Shown in pieces: positions 44,735 to 53,166 of a stretch of DNA of 64,000 bases. Within the stretch, counting starts at the first letter, position 1, and each line of letters starts with the position of its first letter. Origin of the DNA: Porphyromonas vaginalis (GTDB lineage Bacteria; Bacteroidota; Bacteroidia; Bacteroidales; Porphyromonadaceae); the NCBI RefSeq assembly GCF_958301595.1, contig NZ_CATQJU010000001.1, positions 1,054,001-1,118,000 on the forward strand, read 5' to 3'. The notes beneath the pieces were generated by a model. The model had not been told where the DNA came from, did not search any database, and saw only the letters and a program-made list of their open reading frames with translations. Both the position numbers and the translations under genes were made by a program.

Positions 44735-44771
44735 AAAGGGTTACTCGTCTCTCTAATCTCTAACCTCTAAT
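44735..44771. repeat. Right remnant of the interrupted family A repeat plus three heptads
   Basis: AAAGGGTTACTCGTCT (44735-44750) restores the end of the MITE-like repeat. It is followed by the heptads CTCTAAT, CTCTAAC, CTCTAAT (44751-44771), as after the element at 54044-54149. Confidence 0.7.
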
Positions 44772-44806
44772 GACTCTCCGATCTATTCTTCATTTGTCGT
44801 TACGTG

Positions 44807-44843
44807 TAGCTCCTGACAGAGCGATTATGATGCGTCAGCCCTG
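44807..44843. repeat. 37-bp dispersed repeat (family H), copy 2
   Basis: It differs at one position from 34320-34356 and directly precedes the second CCACGTGG-pentad element. Confidence 0.7.
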
Positions 44844-45135
44844 ACTGGGGAAACCTAACGCCAGCTCGCAACAATAATTTAGATCCGACTACATATCGAA
44901 ACGGCGCTGTGTCGGGGAAAAGTGATTTCCACGTGGATATTTTGAAATCCCCACGTGGAGAATAAAAAATTCTTCGGAGGAATGAAATGAAACTTCGGAG
45001 GAATGAAATGAAACTTCGGAAGAAATGAAACACGCCCACGTGGAAAATAAAAAATATCCACGTGGAGATTTGAGATTTCCCACGTGGATATTCGAGAAAG
45101 GAGAGAATCGGACGAATTTCCCTGTAAAGATATGT
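44842..45135. repeat. CCACGTGG-pentad element, copy 2
   Basis: CCACGTGG starts at 44929, 44951, 45036, 45058 and 45080, giving spacings 22, 85, 22, 22, exactly as in copy 1 (25086-25378). The flanking sequence and the GAAACTTCGGA units are also shared. Point differences are scattered, but the palindromes are unchanged. Confidence 0.85.
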
Positions 45136-45136
45136 T

Positions 45137-45171
45137 ATTAGAGATTAGAGGTTAGAGATTAGAAGTTAGAG
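45137..45171. repeat. Heptanucleotide array (5 x 7 bp)
   Basis: ATTAGAG, ATTAGAG, GTTAGAG, ATTAGAA, GTTAGAG follow the pentad element directly, as in the first island. Confidence 0.8.
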
Positions 45172-45272
45172 ATCGGAGGATTCCCTCCCCACTGCGCCCC
45201 TACAGGATTCAGTCACGGCTAGTGTCGTCAAGATCGTTCGACAACGGACGCCCTCCGGCTAGACACTCTCGT

Positions 45273-45351
45273 GCGTCCGTCCCCGTTAAAGGTTACGATG
45301 TCCAGCTTTTACGATGCGAGCTATTCGTTCGCCTCCATCCGATGGCTCCGA
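45273..45351 (+). repeat. Left arm of an inverted repeat flanking the LRR gene
   Basis: The segment 45288-45351 (starting AAAGGTTACGATG and containing AGCTTTTACGATGCGAGC) is the reverse complement of 51556-51619 with two mismatches in 64 bp. Weaker pairing extends outward to 45273/51634. The preceding 45186-45287 is family A-like sequence. Confidence 0.85.
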
Positions 45352-45378
45352 TCCCTCCGATTCCTCCGATGGCTCTAG

Positions 45379-45420
45379 CTAACAGCCAAAGGCCAACAGC
45401 TAACAGCTAATCTCTAATCA
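45379..45420. repeat. Heptanucleotide array (6 x 7 bp)
   Basis: CTAACAG, CCAAAGG, CCAACAG, CTAACAG, CTAATCT, CTAATCA: again the two word types share one phase. It follows a TCCGAT-rich stretch (45336-45371). Confidence 0.75.
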
Positions 45421-45457
45421 AAAAAGGGGCGAACTGCTTGTTCGCCCCTTTTTTGAT
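45417..45457 (-). terminator. Perfect bidirectional terminator after the LRR gene
   Basis: An 18-bp perfect stem is formed by ATCAAAAAAGGGGCGAAC (45417-45434) and GTTCGCCCCTTTTTTGAT (45440-45457), with a 5-nt loop. T-runs are present in both directions. It begins 1 bp after the stop codon. Confidence 0.95.
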
Positions 45458-45458
45458 T

Positions 45459-48400
45459 CTAGTGCCTTACCACTACGCGGTAAGTATCGCCCGCTACGCA
45501 GACTAGGTAAACCCCGTCTGCATAGGGTGTCAAGTCAATCTGCAGCACGCCTCGATCATCGGCACGACCCGCATAGAGTCGTTCGCCAGTCATGCTGTGC
45601 AGCGTCACCTCGCTGGCAGGTGCTACACCCTCCACGATGACATAGTCAGTCGCTGGATTCGGGTAGAGCTGCACCTGTTGCGTGACGGTCGTCTCCACGC
45701 CTGTGTGATCCACAAACGTTGCCTTGACCTCCGTTGCACCTGTGACCACAAAGCTCTGGGTAGCCAGGATGTCCTTGCCGTTGGCCGTCAGCTCCGTCAG
45801 TACGCACTGCGCATTCTTGCCCGTAGCCTTAACCGTCAGAGTCGTACCATACGGCACCGCGTCTAGATTAACTGGCTCAACGATTGTGATATCTCCATGC
45901 TCGTTGCTGGTCAGCGTCACGGCAAAGGTTGCCTCATCGAAGGTTGCCTTGACTGTCACATTATCCGTAACGACCAACTTTTTCGTAGCGAGGATGTCCT
46001 CTTCACCAGCCGTAAGAGATATTAGTTCATATCCCTCGGTAGGTGTTGCGACGATCGTCAGCTCCGTACCATAGGGTACAGCCGTGAGATCATCTGCCCC
46101 CGTGGCGTTAATCGTCCCTTCGCCCTCCTTGGTCAGCGTCACAGCAAACGACTCCGTCTCTTTACCTGCGTAAGGCTCGTACTGCTGACGCTCCTCGTTC
46201 CACTTCATCGGAGACCAACCCTTGTCTTGCACACGCTCCACATCAGCCTTGAAGAATACGTTCCCCTCGTCAGCTGCATTGGATACGATGCCAAAGAGAT
46301 GTGTACTCCTCAGCGGTAGCTGTGGGAGCCCCTTGATGAGCTGTGCCATCGCCTCGCCCTTGATCTGATTTCTGTAGCAAGTGAGAGAGGTCACGGCAGC
46401 GTTGTGCGACACATCCAGAGAGGTCAGTTGGTTGTTGGAGCAGTCTAGCTCAACTAGCGGAACGGTCGTTGAGAGATCCAGGCTAGTCAGCTTATTGCCC
46501 GAGCAGTGTAGCTTCGTCACATACCCTCGTATGGTGACATCTTGGCTTATGAGCGTGTACTGATGTGGCTTGCCATCAGTCTCAGGCACACCCTTGACAC
46601 CGTCTATCGCCACATCTCCCTTAGCCTCCAAGGTCAGAGTAATCTGACTCCCCACCTCTTGAGCTGTACGCATCATCACAACACCCTCATCCATCACACC
46701 AAAGTAGTCTTCCCAAGAAAAGGAGTAGTGCTTTTGAGGTCTCCAATTCTTATCGTTGGCACGTCCCACAGCGGGGCGGTAGCAGAAGTTCTCCTCATAC
46801 TCATCCTCGCTGTAGTAGACAAAGTAAAACTTGCCCAGCTCCTTACCATATCGATCTGGGAGGCTCTCGACTAGTTGCGCTACAGCATTGCCCCTAATCT
46901 TATTCCTATAGCACGCCAAGCTCTCAAGATTGGGACAAGCCGATAAATCTAGAGTCTCCAGCTTATTCCTAGAGCAGACAAGCTTTACCAAAGCACTGTT
47001 TTGTGACAGATCTAAGCTGGTCAGTTGATTGTGGGAGCAGTCAAGCTTTGTCAAGGCGGTACAACCAGAGACATTCAAACTAGTCAACTGATTGCCAAAA
47101 CAGTCAAGCTCAGCAACATCTCCTCGGATGGTTATCGTCTGACTAGTAAGCGTGTAGTTGTTGCTATTTCTGCCTAGTTGTGTCATCTCACTAACACCTT
47201 CAATAACCACATCTCCATTTGTCACAATTCTTAAATCAACTTTTTCTCCGACAGCTTTAGAGGTGGTCATAGTAATGACTTCCTCTCCAACACCAGAGTA
47301 ACTCGTCCAAGAATGATAATAAGGCCCATATTTTTGAACTGCCCAGTTTTTCTTGCTTGCAGTAGCTACATCGGCAATGCTACACCAGTTTTTATTCTTT
47401 GTCTTAGATGAGTAATCTACCACTCGAAGAGTACCACTGCTCATCCCCTTTCGATCAAAAAGACTATTCACCAACCTGGTCATATTCTCTCCGTTAATCT
47501 GATTGCTGTAGCAGGAAAGGGTTGTCAAGGCGGTGTTCTTTGACACGTCTAAGCTACTCAGTTGATTACCTCCACACTCAAGCTCTGTCAAGGCGGTACA
47601 ACCCGACACGTTCAAGCTGGTCAGTTGATTATTGTAGCAGTTAAGCTCTGTCAAGGCGGTACAACCCGACACGTTCAAGCTGGTCAGTTGATTATTGTAG
47701 CAGTTAAGCTCTGTCAAGGCGGTACAGCCCGAGATGTCCAAACTGGTCAGTCGATTGCTGTAGCAGTAAAGCGTTGTCAAGGCGGTACAGCCCGAAACGT
47801 TCAAGCTGTTCAGTTGATTCTTGGAGCAGCCAAGCCCTGTCAAAGCGGTGTTCTGCGACACGTTCAAGCTGTTCAGTTGATTATTGTAGCAGTTAAGCTC
47901 TGTCAAGGTGATACAGCCCGAGACGTTCAAGTTGGTCAGTCGATTCCGTGGGCAGTCAAGCTCTGTTACATCGCCTTGAATGATGATGGTTTGGCTTTTG
48001 ATTCTGTAGTACTTGCCACCGAGATAGTTCGTTTCTCCAGTATCTTGGGCGCCATTGATGAAGAAGTCGCCATTGGCTTTAACTTCCAACAAAATTGTCT
48101 CTCCGACAGCTTTGGAGGTGGTCATGGTGATGATCCCTTCGCCAATTCCCTTACAAAGATCTCCATTTTCCCATTTAGAAATCCAACTCTTCTCTCGTGC
48201 TATAGCTACATCAGATGGTCTACATAGATTTCCTTCGCTCTCACGTCTGCTGATCATAACAAGATTGCCTGACCTCAGACCCTTGCGACTAGGGAGGTTC
48301 GTCACCAACCTTGTCATATTCTCTCCGTTAATCTGATTGTCAGAGCAGTCAAGATATGTCAAAAGCGAGCATCTTGACACGTCAACGTTTGTTAGCTTAT

Positions 48401-51338
48401 TGCCAGAACAGCTCAGAGTCCACAAGGAGTTACACTTAGATAGATCTAGATTGGTTATTTGGTTTTTAGAGCAGTCCAGCTCTGTAACATTACCTCGTAT
48501 TGTAATCTGCGTCCCTGCTAGTGTATAGGTGTGTTCTGAGCCATCAGTAAAAATCCTCTTCTCGTGAACGCCCTCTATCGTTACATCCCCATCAGCTAGT
48601 ATAGCGAGCCGAATGCCCCCCTCAAGATACTGCTCTTTTGTTATGGTCATCACAATCTCATCATCACCACCAGCCCCAGAGTATAGTACGGACTTTCCTG
48701 TATTGACTATATATTTGAATACTTGCCAATTCTTCCTAGAGGCTGTAAGCACATCAGATCTGAGCAGGTTGTTTTCATCTGATTCATCGCAAACCACATA
48801 CAGAGATCCCGACTCCTTTCCACTTCGATCAGAGAGACCAGCCGCCATTTGCGTCATAGCTTCCCCCTTAAGACGGTTTTTGTAACAGACCAGCTTTGTC
48901 AAGGCGGTACAGCCCGAGACATTCAAGCTGGTCAACTGATTGCCGTAGCAGTCAAGCTTAGTCAAGGTGGTACAGCCCGACACATCCAAGCTAGTCAGTT
49001 GATTATTGTTACAGTCAAGCTTAGTCAAGGTGGTACAGCCCGACACATCCAAGCTAGTCAGTTGATTTCCTACACAGGCAAGCTCAGTAATATCTCCTCG
49101 GATGGTTATTGTCTGACTAGTGAGCGTATAGTTTTTACTATATCTTTCTGATAGATATGGCATCTCACTAACACCTTCAATAACCACATCTCCATTTGCC
49201 ACAATTCCTAAATCAACTTTTTCTCCGACAGCTTTAGAGGTGGTCATGATGATGACACCGTCGCCAAATCCCTTATAAGAATCCCCATTTTGCCATTTAG
49301 GAATCCAGTTCTTCTCTTGTGCTATAGCTATATCAGATGGTCTACATAGATTTACTTCGCTCTCACGTCTGCTGACAATAACAAGATTGCCTGACCTCAA
49401 GCCCTTGCGACTAGGAAGGCTAGTCACCAACCTTGTCATATTCTCTCCGTTAATCTGATTGTCGTAGCACACAAGCATTGTTAAGGCGGTATTCTTTGAT
49501 ACGTTCAGGTTGGTCAGTTGATTGCTGGAGCAGTCAAGCTCTGTCAAGGCGCTGCAACCCGATACTCCAAAGCTGGTCAGTTGATTCTTACTGCAGTCAA
49601 GCTTTGTCAAGGCACTACAGCCCGACACATCCAAGCTCATCAGCTGATTGCCGTAGCAGTCAAGCTTTGTTACATCTCCTTGAATGATTATCGTCTGACT
49701 AGTAAGCGTGTAGTTGTTGCGATTTTTGCCTAATTGTGGCATCTCACTAACACCTTCAATAACCACATCTCCATTTGCCACAATTCCTAAATCAACTTTT
49801 TCTCCGACAGCTTTAGAGGTGGTCATAGTAATGACTCCCTCTCCAACACCAGAGTAACTCGTCCAAGAAGAATAATAAGGTTCATATTTTTGAACTTCCC
49901 AGTTTTTCTTGCTTGCAGTAGCTACATCGGCAAAGCTACCCTGGTTTTTATCCTTTGTCTTAGATGAGTAATCTACCACTCGAAGAGTACCACTGCTCAT
50001 CCCCTTTCGATCAGGAAGACTGTTCACCAACTTGGTCATGCCCTCTCCGTTAATCTGATTGCCATAGCAGTAAAGCCCTGTCAAGGCGGTACAGCCAGAT
50101 ACGTCCAAGCTGGTCAGTTGATTGTCGTAGCAGTGAAGCCATGTCAAGGCGGTACAGCCCGAGAGGTTCAAGCTGGTCAGTTGATTTTCGTAGCACCAAA
50201 GCTTTGTCAAGGCGGTACAGCTCGAGACGTCCAAGCTGGTCAGTTGATTGTCGTAGCAGCTCAGCCATGTCAAGGCGGTACAACCCGACACGTCCAAACT
50301 GGTCAGTTGATTTTTGTAGCAGAGAAGCTCTGTCAAGGAGGTACAGCCCGACACCTTCAAGCTGGTCAACTGGCCTTTTTCCCAAGTAAACTTCTTTAGC
50401 GATGTACAATTAGATAGGTTTATACTAGTCAATGGATTGTAGGTGCAGTCAAGCGTTGTCAAGGCGGTGCAGCCCGAGACGTCCAAACTGGTCAGTTTAT
50501 TGTTGCCACAGTCAAGCTCTGTCAAGGCGGTACAGCCCGAGATGTCCAAACTGGTCAGTCGATTGCTGTAGCAGTAAAGCGTTGTCAAGGCGGTACAGCC
50601 CGAAACGTTCAAGCTGTTCAGTTGATTCTTGGAGCAGCCAAGCCCTGTCAAAGCGGTACAGCCAGAGACGTTCAAGCTGGTCAGTTGATTTTCCTTGCAG
50701 TAAAGATCTCTCAAGGCCGTACAGCCTGATACGTTCAAGCTGGTCAGTTGGTTCTTTTCGCAGTTAAGATATGTCAAGGCGGTACAACTAGAGACGTTCA
50801 AGCTGGTCAGTTCATTGCCCCTGCAGTTAAGCTTTGTCAAGGCGGTGTTCTGCGACACGTCCAAGCTGGTCAGTTTGCCACCAGTCCACGAGAATTCCTT
50901 CAGCGACTGGCATCCCGAAAGATTGATACTAGTCAGTGGGTTGTCGTCGCATTTCAGCTTTGTTAAGGCGGTGCAACTCGAGAGATTCAAGCTGGACAGT
51001 TGATTGTAGGAGCAGTCAAGCTCTGTCAGAGCGGTACAGCCCGAGACGCTCAAGCTAGTTAGTCGACTGTCTTCGTGGCACGCAAGCGTTGTCACATCGC
51101 CTCGGATGGTAACCTTCTGGTTCATAATCGTGTAGAACGTATAACCATACCAGGTCATTTCTCTATCGCGTTGGGCTCCCTCGATGGTGAAATTGCCATT
51201 TGCTTCGATTTTCAGGTAGATGTAAGCTCCAATTCTTTCGGAAGTCGTCATCGTGATGACACCTTCGGCGAGGAGGGTGGTGGAGGTGAGGATCGTGCCG
51301 AGGAGGACGAAGAGCCAGATGCGTAGTTGTTTGCTCAT
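45459..51338 (-). CDS. Giant cysteine-ladder LRR surface protein with InlB-type repeats and T9SS sorting domain
   Basis: This gene encodes 1959 residues. A signal peptide ends near LLAEGV (~25). Seven modules follow, each opening with a GVITMTTSKAVGE-type segment and a short beta region, then runs of 21-residue leucine-rich repeats (LTSLDVSGCTALTELDCSYN type). The periodic Cys recalls the cysteine ladder of internalin J. Most modules close with INGENMTRLV-SLPDRKG and an insert with AxxKNW. Near the C-terminus are two divergent InlB B-repeat-like domains (~1755-1890), then a type A T9SS domain starting LYPNPATDYVIVEGV and ending VYLVCVAGDTYRVVVRH. It is probably secreted and anchored to the cell surface, with an adhesive role inferred. 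The 63-bp repeats invite recombination and length variation. Confidence 0.93.
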   Translation of the reverse strand: MSKQLRIWLFVLLGTILTSTTLLAEGVITMTTSERIGAYIYLKIEANGNFTIEGAQRDREMTWYGYTFYTIMNQKVTIRGDVTTLACHEDSRLTSLSVSGCTALTELDCSYNQLSSLNLSSCTALTKLKCDDNPLTSINLSGCQSLKEFSWTGGKLTSLDVSQNTALTKLNCRGNELTSLNVSSCTALTYLNCEKNQLTSLNVSGCTALRDLYCKENQLTSLNVSGCTALTGLGCSKNQLNSLNVSGCTALTTLYCYSNRLTSLDISGCTALTELDCGNNKLTSLDVSGCTALTTLDCTYNPLTSINLSNCTSLKKFTWEKGQLTSLKVSGCTSLTELLCYKNQLTSLDVSGCTALTWLSCYDNQLTSLDVSSCTALTKLWCYENQLTSLNLSGCTALTWLHCYDNQLTSLDVSGCTALTGLYCYGNQINGEGMTKLVNSLPDRKGMSSGTLRVVDYSSKTKDKNQGSFADVATASKKNWEVQKYEPYYSSWTSYSGVGEGVITMTTSKAVGEKVDLGIVANGDVVIEGVSEMPQLGKNRNNYTLTSQTIIIQGDVTKLDCYGNQLMSLDVSGCSALTKLDCSKNQLTSFGVSGCSALTELDCSSNQLTNLNVSKNTALTMLVCYDNQINGENMTRLVTSLPSRKGLRSGNLVIVSRRESEVNLCRPSDIAIAQEKNWIPKWQNGDSYKGFGDGVIIMTTSKAVGEKVDLGIVANGDVVIEGVSEMPYLSERYSKNYTLTSQTITIRGDITELACVGNQLTSLDVSGCTTLTKLDCNNNQLTSLDVSGCTTLTKLDCYGNQLTSLNVSGCTALTKLVCYKNRLKGEAMTQMAAGLSDRSGKESGSLYVVCDESDENNLLRSDVLTASRKNWQVFKYIVNTGKSVLYSGAGGDDEIVMTITKEQYLEGGIRLAILADGDVTIEGVHEKRIFTDGSEHTYTLAGTQITIRGNVTELDCSKNQITNLDLSKCNSLWTLSCSGNKLTNVDVSRCSLLTYLDCSDNQINGENMTRLVTNLPSRKGLRSGNLVMISRRESEGNLCRPSDVAIAREKSWISKWENGDLCKGIGEGIITMTTSKAVGETILLEVKANGDFFINGAQDTGETNYLGGKYYRIKSQTIIIQGDVTELDCPRNRLTNLNVSGCITLTELNCYNNQLNSLNVSQNTALTGLGCSKNQLNSLNVSGCTALTTLYCYSNRLTSLDISGCTALTELNCYNNQLTSLNVSGCTALTELNCYNNQLTSLNVSGCTALTELECGGNQLSSLDVSKNTALTTLSCYSNQINGENMTRLVNSLFDRKGMSSGTLRVVDYSSKTKNKNWCSIADVATASKKNWAVQKYGPYYHSWTSYSGVGEEVITMTTSKAVGEKVDLRIVTNGDVVIEGVSEMTQLGRNSNNYTLTSQTITIRGDVAELDCFGNQLTSLNVSGCTALTKLDCSHNQLTSLDLSQNSALVKLVCSRNKLETLDLSACPNLESLACYRNKIRGNAVAQLVESLPDRYGKELGKFYFVYYSEDEYEENFCYRPAVGRANDKNWRPQKHYSFSWEDYFGVMDEGVVMMRTAQEVGSQITLTLEAKGDVAIDGVKGVPETDGKPHQYTLISQDVTIRGYVTKLHCSGNKLTSLDLSTTVPLVELDCSNNQLTSLDVSHNAAVTSLTCYRNQIKGEAMAQLIKGLPQLPLRSTHLFGIVSNAADEGNVFFKADVERVQDKGWSPMKWNEERQQYEPYAGKETESFAVTLTKEGEGTINATGADDLTAVPYGTELTIVATPTEGYELISLTAGEEDILATKKLVVTDNVTVKATFDEATFAVTLTSNEHGDITIVEPVNLDAVPYGTTLTVKATGKNAQCVLTELTANGKDILATQSFVVTGATEVKATFVDHTGVETTVTQQVQLYPNPATDYVIVEGVAPASEVTLHSMTGERLYAGRADDRGVLQIDLTPYADGVYLVCVAGDTYRVVVRH

Positions 51339-51342
51339 AGCG

Positions 51343-51377
51343 TAACTAGAGATTAGATGTTAGAGATTAGAGATTAG
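51343..51377 (-). repeat. Heptanucleotide array (5 x 7 bp) in the LRR gene leader
   Basis: Plus-strand units TAACTAG, AGATTAG, ATGTTAG, AGATTAG, AGATTAG end 4 bp from the LRR start codon at 51338, so the array occupies the place of the ribosome binding region. Confidence 0.8.
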
Positions 51378-51472
51378 AAGAGGGGGGGAGCTGTGATGGC
51401 TCGGCCGTGCGAGTTATATTTTCTGCGAAGTTATACCTTTATTTTGAGTTGAGCAAGAGAGGGGGAGAAGGA

Positions 51473-51528
51473 GAGGTTAGAGATTAGAGGTTAGAGATTA
51501 GGGGTTAGAGATTAGGGGTTAGAGACTA
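51473..51528. repeat. Heptanucleotide array (8 x 7 bp)
   Basis: GAGGTTA, GAGATTA, GAGGTTA, GAGATTA, GGGGTTA, GAGATTA, GGGGTTA, GAGACTA in exact phase. Confidence 0.85.
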
Positions 51529-51555
51529 GAAGGGAGCGCGAAGCGGTTGGAGGTG

Positions 51556-51634
51556 TCGGAGCCATCGGAGGGAGGCGAACGAATAGCTCGCATCGTAAAA
51601 GCTGGGCATCGTAACCTTTGACAGGGACAGACGC
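51556..51634 (-). repeat. Right arm of an inverted repeat flanking the LRR gene
   Basis: 51556-51619 is the reverse complement of 45288-45351 with two mismatches. Together the arms enclose the whole LRR gene, its terminator and its leader. Confidence 0.85.
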
Positions 51635-51905
51635 CCTCCCACTAGACACTCTCGAGCGTCACTACAGGGTACAGTCACGGCTAGCCTCGAGTCTTAGTGT
51701 GTCCGTCATCCCCCCACGTCGTCCTGTAGGGACGCACGATCTGTGCGTCCGTTGTGTCAAAAGTTACAGCATCGTGGTCTTGACGGGAATGGACGCCCTC
51801 CGGCTAGACACTCTCGAGCGTCCCTACAGGATTCAGTCACGGCTAGTGTCGTCAAGATCGTTCGACAACGGACGCACAGATCGTGCGTCCCTACAGGGTG
51901 CCGTC
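51635..51905. repeat. Family A palindromic repeat cluster
   Basis: Several partial units occur: CTAGACACTCTCGAGCGTC (51643-51660), GTAGGGACGCACGATCTG (51726-51743) and GGACGCACAGATCGTGCGTCC-type hairpins (51870-51890). There are two CGTCCCTAC words (51819 and 51886). No gene was found between 51339 and 52218; the 171-codon ORF there crosses repeats and is not credible. Confidence 0.7.
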
Positions 51906-51918
51906 TCTCTAATTTTCG

Positions 51919-51926
51919 TACCTTTG
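51919..51926 (+). promoter_or_regulatory. -7 box of corA promoter with a ~290-nt leader
   Basis: TACCTTTG; the 21 bp ending here are identical to the tkt promoter. The leader (51932-52218) contains paired CCTAG/CTAGG words (52091-52150), suggesting structure, but no match to a known magnesium riboswitch was recognised. Confidence 0.65.
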
Positions 51927-52218
51927 CAGGTGGAGCTGTGGCTCGGAGGGCTGTACTTACTGTGCAGCGCTTTTGGTCGCATCCGCCATTTCACTGATCA
52001 CGTAAACGTATTAATCCCTAGAATCGTTATGGACGACTCCTTACCGCCGAGTGAGCCTCGAAGTCTCTCGTGTAGACCTCCTCTACTGCGGAGCCTACGC
52101 CCTAGCGTCTGCCTAGGGGTTCCCAACGCCTAGATCTACTTGACTAGGTACCGCATAGGAGCAGGAGGTCTCTTAAGTTTCACCCCCTACCAATTACCCC
52201 TTAAGAGCCATAGATATT

Positions 52219-53145
52219 ATGCGGAAGTTTTACTTACCCAAGCAGCAGTTTACTCAAGTCGACAGCCTAGAGCCACACACGTGGGTCAAGGTGGTGCAGC
52301 CTACCTCGGAGGATATAGACTACCTCTGCGACGAACTGGGCATCCCCGACGGCTTCATCGGAGATACAGCGGATAGCGATGAGCGCCCTCGTACGGAGGA
52401 GGAGGATGGCTGGCGTCTCACCATCATACGTATCCCGATCGAGACACCCGAGGGCACGACCCCTTACAACACGGTCCCCATCGGTGTCATCTCGCACCTT
52501 GAGAAGCAGCTCGTCGTCACGATCTGCTACCACCGCACGGACCTCATCCCCGACTTCATCCAGCACAACCAGCGCAAGGGTATCTCGGTCGATACGGATA
52601 TAGACTTTATTCTCCGGCTCATCATGAGCTCGGCCGTATGGTTCCTCAAGTACTTGAAGCAGATCAGCTTCCTGATCCTAGAGACCGAGGAGGCTCTGGA
52701 GAAAAGCATCCGCAACGAAGACCTCCTACGGATGATGCGCTTGCAGAAGTGCTTGGTTTACTTCAACACCTCCATACGAGGCAATGAGTCGGTCATCGGA
52801 CGCTTTAAGGTGAGCCACTATGAGCAGTATGATGCCGATCTAGCGGAGGACGTCGCTATCGAGCTCAACCAGGCGTACAACATGGTCAATGTGTATAGCG
52901 ATGTCATGAACGGGACGATGGATGCCTTCGGCGGGATCATCAACAACAACATCAATACGATCATGCGCCGCATGACCAGTATCTCAATGATCCTGATGCT
53001 ACCTACGTTGGTCGCCTCACTGTATGGTATGAACGTCGATCTGCCATGGGCTGAGCATCCGTTGGCCTTTATAGGGATTATGGTGGTCTGCTTGATCTTC
53101 TCGGCGATTGCCTTCTGGCTCTTTAAGCGCATCCACTGGTTCTAG
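52219..53145 (+). CDS. corA: CorA-family magnesium/divalent cation transporter
   Basis: This is a 308-residue protein. The N-terminal cytoplasmic alpha/beta domain (~1-130) is followed by long helices (~140-245). Two C-terminal transmembrane helices come last: one around SISMILMLPTLVASL, followed by the selectivity signature YGMN, and one at FIGIMVVCLIFSAIAFWLF. The protein ends in KRIHWF. This is the standard pentameric CorA layout for Mg2+ (or Co2+/Zn2+) movement across the inner membrane. A ZIP-type transporter gene lies 21 bp downstream, so the two may form a metal-transport operon. Confidence 0.94.
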   Translation: MRKFYLPKQQFTQVDSLEPHTWVKVVQPTSEDIDYLCDELGIPDGFIGDTADSDERPRTEEEDGWRLTIIRIPIETPEGTTPYNTVPIGVISHLEKQLVVTICYHRTDLIPDFIQHNQRKGISVDTDIDFILRLIMSSAVWFLKYLKQISFLILETEEALEKSIRNEDLLRMMRLQKCLVYFNTSIRGNESVIGRFKVSHYEQYDADLAEDVAIELNQAYNMVNVYSDVMNGTMDAFGGIINNNINTIMRRMTSISMILMLPTLVASLYGMNVDLPWAEHPLAFIGIMVVCLIFSAIAFWLFKRIHWF

Positions 53146-53166
53146 CTTTAGACGCTCTAGACGTTT

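Noticed and set aside
44382-44763. ORFs on both strands across the IS110 3' end with repeated GAPTP-type peptides
   Set aside because: They arise from the GC-rich 80-bp duplication, have no homologue I recognise and conflict with each other.
47562-50767. Several plus-strand ORFs with repeated LCQGGTARHVQAGQLI-like peptides
   Set aside because: They are antisense shadows of the 63-bp LRR repeats; a periodic gene keeps other frames open. No promoter or start signal supports them.
51618-52133. A 171-codon ORF upstream of corA
   Set aside because: It crosses family A repeats and the corA promoter; its peptide is made of translated repeats.
52091-52218. M-box magnesium riboswitch before corA
   Set aside because: A few words look similar (TAGGT, CTCCTAT-like), but the conserved core could not be found; left only as an uncharacterised leader.
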